From contig NZ_JBNDMZ010000004.1 of assembly GCF_049856295.1 (NCBI RefSeq), positions 1 to 64,000 of the forward strand: a DNA stretch of 64,000 nt, read 5' to 3'. The position numbers were made by a program, and so were the translations under genes. Position 1 is the first letter of the stretch. Every line of letters starts with the position of its first letter. Shown in pieces: positions 58,910-64,000 of this stretch. Source of the DNA: JB111 sp049856295 (GTDB lineage Bacteria > Actinomycetota > Actinomycetes > Actinomycetales > Actinomycetaceae). The notes under the pieces are model-generated. The model was not told the origin of the DNA, made no database searches, and saw only the letters and a list, made by a program, of their open reading frames with translations.

Positions 58910-59017
58910 CGGTCCAGCATGCCCCGCGCGCCCCTCCGAGGTGGTGGAGCGCCACGGGTCGGGCGCGCGTGACGCGGAGTCGGTGTCGGTGTCGGTGTCG
59001 GAGTCACGAGGGCGAGC

Positions 59018-59152
59018 CTCACCCGCACTCTCGACACACGAAGGCCCGACGACGAACAACGCGCCCGCCCTCACCCGCACTCTCGACGAACGAGGGCCCG
59101 ACGACGAACCGCAATCTCGACGTGCACCAACCGCAGTCTCGACGAACGAGGG
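59018..59152. repeat. Dispersed repeat region B (core on plus strand)
   Basis: Four copies of CCGCANTCTCGAC-type motifs, two of them in the form CACCCGCACTCTCGAC, alternate with GGCCCGACGACGAAC spacers. The block runs right up to the stop of the mftF-like gene. The second half shares 34 bp, inverted, with region A. A GGTGTC hexamer tract (58981-59002) precedes it. Confidence 0.92.
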
Positions 59153-60646
59153 TCAGGCCTTGCGCGGCCACCAGGGGATGCGCGGGCGCGGCGTGACGAC
59201 CTCCGGGACGCCCTCCTTGACGGCGTTGGTGATGACACCGGTGCCGTAGGAGGCGTCGTCGAGCAGCCGCATGGCCAGGCTCGTGACGGGCCCGAGGCGC
59301 GTGGGGCGCAGGAGGTGGTCGCGCACCGGCTCCCAGGCCATGGCGGCGGCGAAGCCACGGGCGAGCCCGGACCGCGGCGTCGAGGCGAGCACCGCCCAGC
59401 CGATCGGCCACCAGTCGCGCCGCAGCAGGTGCCCGGTCCAGAACCCGTCGGACCAGATCTGCCGGCCGGCCATCTCGGCGACCACCGTGTGCGGGACCTC
59501 GTCGGGCAGGACCGCGCGCTGGCGGGCGACCTCGTAGGCGGCGACCCCGGCGGCGAGCCACCTGTGCCCCGTGGCGGCGAGCCCGATGAACGCGAGGCCG
59601 GACAGGCTCGGCGACGCGGGCGTGAGCCGGCCCGGGTGGCGCTTCTCGAGGTGCGCGGCCGAGCCGCCGTAGTCGGCGCGGCGGCCGACGAACGCCCGCC
59701 ACGTGGTCCGGACCTCGTGGTGGACGACCACGTCCGGGGCGTACAGCACGTTCCAGCCGGCCTCGTCCATGCGCCAGAACAGGTCGACGTCCTCGCCGAC
59801 CCGCATACCGGGCTCGAACGGCGGGTCGGTGACGGCGGAGCGGCGCACGAGGACGGCGGCGCTCGGCAGCCAACCGACCATCACCCCGTGGACGACCCGG
59901 CTGGGGATCGGCCCCATGTCGATCTCCGAGCGCGTCTCCTCGTAGAGCTCGATCGAGCTCTCGCCGTCGAAGCGGGGTCGGACGCGGGGCCCGACGGCGC
60001 CGAGCCGCTCGTCGTCGAGCATCGGCCGCAGGCGCGCGATCCAGTCGTCGCTCGCGCGGGCGTCGGAGTCGATGAACGCGACGAACGGGGCGCTCGTCGC
60101 GGCGAACCCCGTGTTGCGGGCGCCGCCCGGGCCGGTGTTGACCTCCTGGCGCATGAGCCGGGCGCCGTGCCGAGCGGTGATCTCCTCGATGCGGGCCGCG
60201 TGCTCGGGGTCGGGGGTGGCGTCGTCGACGACCGTGACCGGGTGCCCCTCGACGGCGAGGGACTCGAGCAGCGGGTCGAGCAGGGTCGGGTCGCCGTACA
60301 TCGGGATGACGACCTCGACGTCCGTCACCTCGCCGTACGCGACGGGCTTGGGGTGGACGATGCCGAGGTCGAGGAGGAACCGGGCGGCTGCCCGCTCGGT
60401 GTCGTCGGCCGCCTCGGTGCCCCATCTGTCGGCGTCCCGCACCCGGGCGGCGAAGTCGCGGAACTCCTCGGGTACGACGGTGACCGAGAACGGCGAGCCG
60501 CCGAGGACCACGCGCCCCGCCCGCAGGACCGTCTCGGGCGCCCAGACCACGGTCCGGCCGGCGACGACGTCCACCTCCCCACGCTCGGGGGGCTCCGGGA
60601 AGGGAGGGGGCCCCCAGGGGGTGGTCGTCACGTCGGTCGTCGTCAC
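59153..60646 (-). CDS. mftF: MftF-like mycofactocin glycosyltransferase
   Basis: A 497-residue GT2-family protein. An N-terminal extension with a PqqD-like feel (VLRAGRVVLGGSPFSVTVVPEEFRDFAARV) is followed by the GT-A domain VTDVEVVIPMYGDPTLLDPLLESL, with the DxD-type DSD at 193-195 (FIDSDARASDDW) and GEDVDLFWRMDEAG. The end has LSGLAFIGLAATGHRW and many Arg/Trp residues. The length, the GGSP motif and the order match the mycofactocin-system glycosyltransferase MftF, which attaches glucose units to the redox peptide cofactor. It stands alone, 50 kb from the MftR/MftG/SDR island and without mftA-E. Repeat blocks B and C flank it. GTG 60646 has AGGAGACGAC upstream. Confidence 0.78.
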   Translation of the reverse strand: MTTTDVTTTPWGPPPFPEPPERGEVDVVAGRTVVWAPETVLRAGRVVLGGSPFSVTVVPEEFRDFAARVRDADRWGTEAADDTERAAARFLLDLGIVHPKPVAYGEVTDVEVVIPMYGDPTLLDPLLESLAVEGHPVTVVDDATPDPEHAARIEEITARHGARLMRQEVNTGPGGARNTGFAATSAPFVAFIDSDARASDDWIARLRPMLDDERLGAVGPRVRPRFDGESSIELYEETRSEIDMGPIPSRVVHGVMVGWLPSAAVLVRRSAVTDPPFEPGMRVGEDVDLFWRMDEAGWNVLYAPDVVVHHEVRTTWRAFVGRRADYGGSAAHLEKRHPGRLTPASPSLSGLAFIGLAATGHRWLAAGVAAYEVARQRAVLPDEVPHTVVAEMAGRQIWSDGFWTGHLLRRDWWPIGWAVLASTPRSGLARGFAAAMAWEPVRDHLLRPTRLGPVTSLAMRLLDDASYGTGVITNAVKEGVPEVVTPRPRIPWWPRKA

Positions 60647-60775
60647 GTCGTCTCCTGTCCTACCGGCTGCCGGTGCGGTGCCGACGCGGGGACGACGACA
60701 CTCGTCCCATTCTCCCAGTCCTCCGCACCCGTCGTGCGTGATCGATCGTCGTTCGCTCCAGGCGGAGCGTCGAAC

Positions 60776-60849
60776 ACGGCCCGACGACGAACCGCAGTCT
60801 CGACGGACCTGAGCCGCACTCTCGACACCTCGGCCCGACGACGAACCCC
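60776..60849. repeat. Dispersed repeat region C (core on plus strand)
   Basis: Two copies of the core (ACCGCAGTCTCGACGG and GCCGCACTCTCGACAC) are bounded by two CGGCCCGACGACGAAC units. The composition and orientation match region B, so the mftF-like gene lies between same-orientation repeats. The gap 60647-60877 contains no gene. Confidence 0.9.
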
Positions 60850-60877
60850 GCCCCTCGCCGTCGTCCGCCCCTCGCCG

Positions 60878-62587
60878 TCACCCCTCCCGCTCGAGCTCGA
60901 CGACGACCGAGGTCGTGACGGCCCCCTCCTCCCCCGCGCCGAGCAGGTAGGCGAACTCCTCCTGCACCGCGACGACGCCCGGGTCGTGCCCCCGGTGCTC
61001 GACGACGCCCGCCCACGCGGCCGCCGAGTGCTCGGGGTAGTGCCCCTCGAACGGGAACACCTCGGACAGATCCCGGTCCCGGGTCGAGGTGTCCACCGTG
61101 TAGGCGCTCCGGCTGCCGGTCGCGGCGTTCGGGTCGATGTGCGGGACCGGGGCGCCGTCGAGGCCGGACACGGCGTCGTCGGCGACGTCGACGCTCATGT
61201 GGTGCCCGGCCACGGGTGCGCCGGCGTGGGCGATCGGCGCGTTGAGCGCCACGCTCGTGCGCAGGTCGTACCGGCGCGCGTCGTCCCCGGCCGCCCAGTG
61301 CGCGACCCCCAGCCCGCCCTGGCTGTGCCCGATCATCCCCACCGCGTCCCCGTCCCGCGCGCCGGCCAGCTCGAGCGCCTCCGAGATGCCCTCCATGAGC
61401 GCCGAGCTGCCGGTGGCGGCGAGCTCGATGTTCGAGGCGTTGTCCATGAGGTTGTCTGGGTCGGCCACCGTCGCGTCCCCGCTCGTCCCGGGGATGACGA
61501 CGACAAACGACGTCGACCCGTCCGCGTGCTCCGTCCGCAGGACCTCGAGGTGGGGACGGTTCTCGCGCCCGGACTCGGCGTGCAGCGGGTCGACCCGCCG
61601 GACGAGGTCGGCCACCGAACCGGGCCGGGCGGCGTCGAGCACCGCCGACGTCCGGCCCGGCGCCGGTCGGCGCGAGAGCAAGGAGCCCGGCGCGCCCGGA
61701 CCTCCCGGGCCTCCCGGCGCACCAGGGCCTCCTCGGGCATCCGCGACGACCGAGCCCGGGGGTGCCCCGACCCGCAGGCCGGTCGCCCCCGCGAGCACCG
61801 GCAGGAGGCCGGGCACCGGCTCGTCGTCGAGGACCGCCCTCGCGCCGCCGGGCGACCCGATGCTGAGGGCCCGGGCCAGGGGAAGCGCCGCGAGCGCGGC
61901 CGTCTCGCCGGCCGCCGGGTCACCCTGCACACCGGTCAGCAGCGGCGAGGTCCCGGTGGCGTCGGCCGCGAGATCGATCGCCCCGCCGGCCGCAGCCACC
62001 TCCGCGTCGAGCGCCGCGGCGATGCCCGGGCCGCCGGGGCGAGCCGCCCACCCCGGGTTCGTCAGCACGCCGTAGCCCGGGAGGAACCAGCCGGCGGGGT
62101 TCGGAGTCGCGAGCACCCGCCCCGTGATCACGCGCGGGAGCCCCATGGCGTTGGACAGCGCCCCGAGCACCCGGAACCGGGCACCCGCACCCCCGTCCGC
62201 GCGCTCCGCCATTTCTGCCCACCCCCGCAGGCCGCTCGCGAGGTCTGCCACCCGCCCGGCCACGGTGTCGATCGTGTCCGCCGCCCCCTGCGCCGACGCC
62301 CCGACGGCCACGAGGTCGGCGGCGAGCAGCGGGTCGTGCCCGGGGTTCGGGACCGGGACGAGGATCCGCCCGCCGTGCTGCGGGGTCGATCCGACGAGCC
62401 GGAGCGGCGCCGCGGCCGCCCGCAGGCCCTCCGCCACCTCGTCGAGCTCGTCCGCGAGACCGCGCACCTCGTCCGGGTCGACGTCCATGCCATCCCTGGA
62501 CGAGGTGACGTGCTCGGCCTCGACGGGGTCGGGCGGGACCGGAGGGTCCGGCCGGTCGCCGGCGACCGGCCGGGTCAGCCCACCCAT
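60878..62587 (-). CDS. Alpha/beta hydrolase with ESX-like N-terminal domain
   Basis: A 569-residue protein. Residues 34-130 look like a helical secretion/coiled domain (VDPDEVRGLADELDEVAEGLRAAAAPLRLVG ... AADTIDTVAGRVADLASGLRGWAEMAERAD). A central Gly/Ala/Pro-rich region follows, and from about residue 330 an alpha/beta hydrolase: SFVVVIPGTSGD, then VGMIGHSQGGLGVAHWA with nucleophile Ser422. Acidic and His candidates lie in later DVADDAVSGLD and PFEGHYPEHSAAAW. It is coupled to a WXG-motif small protein by a 13-nt overlap, as in type VII secretion substrate pairs. ATG 62587 is the coupled start. The substrate (lipid or peptide ester) is unknown. Confidence 0.72.
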   Translation of the reverse strand: MGGLTRPVAGDRPDPPVPPDPVEAEHVTSSRDGMDVDPDEVRGLADELDEVAEGLRAAAAPLRLVGSTPQHGGRILVPVPNPGHDPLLAADLVAVGASAQGAADTIDTVAGRVADLASGLRGWAEMAERADGGAGARFRVLGALSNAMGLPRVITGRVLATPNPAGWFLPGYGVLTNPGWAARPGGPGIAAALDAEVAAAGGAIDLAADATGTSPLLTGVQGDPAAGETAALAALPLARALSIGSPGGARAVLDDEPVPGLLPVLAGATGLRVGAPPGSVVADARGGPGAPGGPGGPGAPGSLLSRRPAPGRTSAVLDAARPGSVADLVRRVDPLHAESGRENRPHLEVLRTEHADGSTSFVVVIPGTSGDATVADPDNLMDNASNIELAATGSSALMEGISEALELAGARDGDAVGMIGHSQGGLGVAHWAAGDDARRYDLRTSVALNAPIAHAGAPVAGHHMSVDVADDAVSGLDGAPVPHIDPNAATGSRSAYTVDTSTRDRDLSEVFPFEGHYPEHSAAAWAGVVEHRGHDPGVVAVQEEFAYLLGAGEEGAVTTSVVVELEREG

Positions 62588-62844
62588 CGCAGCGCTCCCA
62601 CGCCCGGAGCACCCTCGAGGTCGATCCGCACCGTGAGGCCGATCAGCCGTCCCTCGATCCCGCGCAACGTGGTGAGCGCGGACTCGACCTCCCCGCGCAG
62701 CTCCTCGCGCCGGTTCGTAGCGATCGTGCCCGCCTCGCCGGTCCACGCGGTCGGCGCGCAGGCCGACAGCCTGTCCCGCACGCCCTCCAGCGCCGTGGCC
62801 TGCGCACGCACCCGTTGCAGGTCCGCCTCGATCTGCTCGAGCAT
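62575..62844 (-). CDS. WXG-motif small helical protein
   Basis: An 89-residue protein with two amphipathic helices (EQIEADLQRVRAQATALEGVRDRLSACAP and TNRREELRGEVESALTTLRGIEGRLIGL) separated by a WTG turn at residues 34-36. This is the size and layout of WXG100/ESAT-6-like proteins, which are cargo of type VII secretion. No signal peptide is seen and no clear YxxxD/E export tail is present. It overlaps the downstream hydrolase by 13 nt. ATG 62844 follows GAGAGGGGGGACGGC. Confidence 0.65.
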   Translation of the reverse strand: MLEQIEADLQRVRAQATALEGVRDRLSACAPTAWTGEAGTIATNRREELRGEVESALTTLRGIEGRLIGLTVRIDLEGAPGVGALRWVG

Positions 62845-63012
62845 GCCGTCCCCCCTCTCGTCACCGGAACGCTAGGCGGGCTTCCGGACGGCGCACCGGG
62901 GGTGGCGGGGCGGCCTGTGGGCGGGAGCGTGGCAGGGCTGCCTGTGGGGACGGCGACAACGCCGCGCCGACGACGCCGGTTCGGCTCGGCCGCACCGACC
63001 GATCAGCCCGGC

Positions 63013-63068
63013 CAGCCGGGCAGCCGGGCAGCCGAGCAGCCGAGCAGCCGGGCAGCCGAGCAGCCGAG
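63013..63068. repeat. Seven 8-bp tandem repeats downstream of hemQ
   Basis: Seven units of CAGCCGGG or CAGCCGAG run head to tail just after the hemQ stop, in a 238-bp gap without a gene. Confidence 0.95.
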
Positions 63069-63082
63069 AGACTCTCTCGATC

Positions 63083-63805
63083 TCAGTCCGCGGCGAGCGG
63101 CTGCCGCGCGGCCCAGTCGGTGAGCTCGACCCGCGGCCCGGTGTAGAACGGCGTCTCCTCGCGGACGTGGAGGCGGGCGTCGACGCCGCGCAGCTCGCGC
63201 ATCACGTCGACGATCCGGTGCAGCTCGGGCGCCTCGAAGGCGAGGATCCACTCGTAGTCGCCGAGGGCGAACGCGGACACGGTGTTGGCGCGCACGTCCG
63301 CGTAGTCGCGCGCGGCCATGCCGTGCTCGCGCAGCATCCGGGAGCGCTCCTCGGCGGGCAGGACGTACCAGTCGAGGGACCGCACGAACGGGTAGACGCA
63401 GATGTAGTCGCCCGCGGGCTCGCCGGCGAGGAAGGCCGGGACGTGGCGCCTGTTGAACTCCGCCGCCCGGTGCAGGCCCACGACCGACCAGACGGGCTCG
63501 AGGGCCGCACCCAGGTCGGACGCCCGCAGCGCGTGGTACGCCGCCTGGACCTCCTCGATCGTCTCGGCGTGCCACCAGACCATGAGGTCGGCGTCGGCCC
63601 GCAGGCCGGCCACGTCGTACCAGCCGCGCACCTCGACACCGGTCGCGCGCACCGCACGCTCGGCGTCGGCCACGAGGGCGTCCCGCTCGGCGGCGTCGGC
63701 CGGCAGCGGCTGCGTGGTCGCGAACACCGACCACATCGTGTAGCGCACCGTCTCGTTGAGCGCCTCCGCCTCGTGCTCGCTCAGGTCGTTCGCGCTGCCG
63801 CTCAT
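63083..63805 (-). CDS. hemQ: Coproheme decarboxylase (HemQ/ChdC)
   Basis: A 240-residue member of the chlorite-dismutase-like family. In actinomycetes it performs the last step of the coproporphyrin-dependent haem pathway, decarboxylating coproheme to haem b with H2O2. Catalytic Tyr138 is in VYPFVRSLDWY and the proximal haem His161 in REHGMAARDYADVRANT. His121 (RRHVPAFL) is the distal position; spacings of 17 and 23 residues match actinobacterial ChdC (His118/Tyr135/His158 in the Corynebacterium enzyme). It is translationally coupled to the upstream probable ferrochelatase by 4 nt (ATGA). The start is ATG 63805. Confidence 0.95.
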   Translation of the reverse strand: MSGSANDLSEHEAEALNETVRYTMWSVFATTQPLPADAAERDALVADAERAVRATGVEVRGWYDVAGLRADADLMVWWHAETIEEVQAAYHALRASDLGAALEPVWSVVGLHRAAEFNRRHVPAFLAGEPAGDYICVYPFVRSLDWYVLPAEERSRMLREHGMAARDYADVRANTVSAFALGDYEWILAFEAPELHRIVDVMRELRGVDARLHVREETPFYTGPRVELTDWAARQPLAAD

Positions 63806-64000
63806 GCCGTCTCCTCGATCGGTGTCACCACGTCGTTCGGCTGCCCGCACAGCGCGAGCCTGCCGTCGTCGACACCGTCCCGGACGGCGCAGCACCCCAC
63901 GCCGCACACCGAGTCCCACGCGGGCAGGTCGCCGACGACCCCGCGCCGCCCCGGACCACCCGCCTCGACACCCCGCGCCTCGGCGGCGCGGTCGAGCAGA
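63802..64000 (-). CDS. 3' end of a probable coproporphyrin ferrochelatase (partial)
   Basis: The 65-residue C-terminus runs off the window. It contains CGVGCCAVRDGVDDGRLALCGQP: Cys residues spaced C-x3-CC-x11-C. The C-terminal tail of actinobacterial ferrochelatases carries such Cys ligands for a [2Fe-2S] cluster, and the gene is coupled to hemQ by a 4-nt overlap, as expected for the haem operon. The rest of the domain is outside the window, so the assignment rests on the tail and context alone. Confidence 0.62.
   Translation of the reverse strand, partial: LLDRAAEARGVEAGGPGRRGVVGDLPAWDSVCGVGCCAVRDGVDDGRLALCGQPNDVVTPIEETA

Noticed and set aside
59019..59358. Small open frames with RRDCGWCTSRLR-type peptides at the 57 and 59 kb repeats
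   Set aside because: The recurring peptide text is only the translation of the DNA repeats; there is no start with a ribosome binding site and no conserved length.

Overview
The window is about 74% GC (by eye), gene-dense and full of 1-14 nt start/stop overlaps. It fits a high-GC actinomycete. The Mrp antiporter, a mycothiol-dependent-type DinB protein, mycofactocin-associated enzymes and the coproporphyrin-dependent haem genes (HemQ plus a ferrochelatase with an actinobacterial Cys tail) all point to Actinomycetota. A Micrococcales-like lineage is my guess, not a demonstrated assignment.

Layout. 1-1 kb: a complete IS5-family insertion sequence whose transposase is split by a +1 frame change. 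1-9.7 kb: a mycofactocin-associated island with five tandem paralogous SDR dehydrogenases, a divergent MftR-like TetR regulator, a GMC oxidoreductase of the MftG type and an MFS transporter translationally coupled to it. The mycofactocin biosynthetic genes mftA-E are not in the window. 9.9-13.2 kb: methyltransferase, DedA protein, glycerophosphodiesterase and a mycothiol-dependent-type DinB protein. 13.3-17.5 kb: a thiBPQ-like thiamine ABC transporter behind a textbook TPP riboswitch. 17.5-24.8 kb: DUF4235 protein and the operon mrpA(B)-C-D-E-F-G for Na+/H+ antiport. 25-32.6 kb: MFS exporter, a cupin with a triplicated 3' end, a hypothetical gene coupled to dcd, a YqeB-like protein, a helix-hairpin-helix protein, an EIIC-like membrane protein and a LapA-domain protein. 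32.8 kb: tRNA-Gly(CCC). 33-37 kb: circularly permuted ATP-grasp/alpha-E fusion, transglutaminase and Nudix genes, all overlapping. 37.7-43.8 kb: a TetR regulator and a MoxR-DUF58-VWA-VWA operon. 44-52.9 kb: a CopD/CtaG fusion, a minisatellite block, an LmeA-like protein, a leucine-rich-repeat-variant protein, an S9 peptidase and a Pcm-like methyltransferase. 53-57 kb: 2-oxoacid dehydrogenase E1alpha-E1beta-E2 without E3. 57.3-62.8 kb: VOC protein, HisC-like aminotransferase, MftF-like glycosyltransferase, and a WXG-motif small protein coupled to an alpha/beta hydrolase. 63-64 kb: hemQ and the 3' end of a probable ferrochelatase.

How the parts relate. The SDRs, MftR-like regulator, MftG-like GMC enzyme and the distant MftF-like glycosyltransferase fit one redox system. 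In it, mycofactocin (made from genes elsewhere) would take electrons from SDR-bound nicotinamide and be reoxidised through MftG, while MftF would add glucose units to the cofactor. The local hydrolase/WXG pair looks like a type VII secretion substrate pair.

The most unusual non-coding feature is a dispersed short repeat (core CCGCANTCTCGAC, with spacers) found in three intergenic regions between 57 and 61 kb. Copies in the same orientation bracket the mftF-like gene, and a related 42-bp tandem version lies inside the coding sequence of the LmeA-like protein. All functions are read from sequence pattern and family knowledge only; no database search was run.
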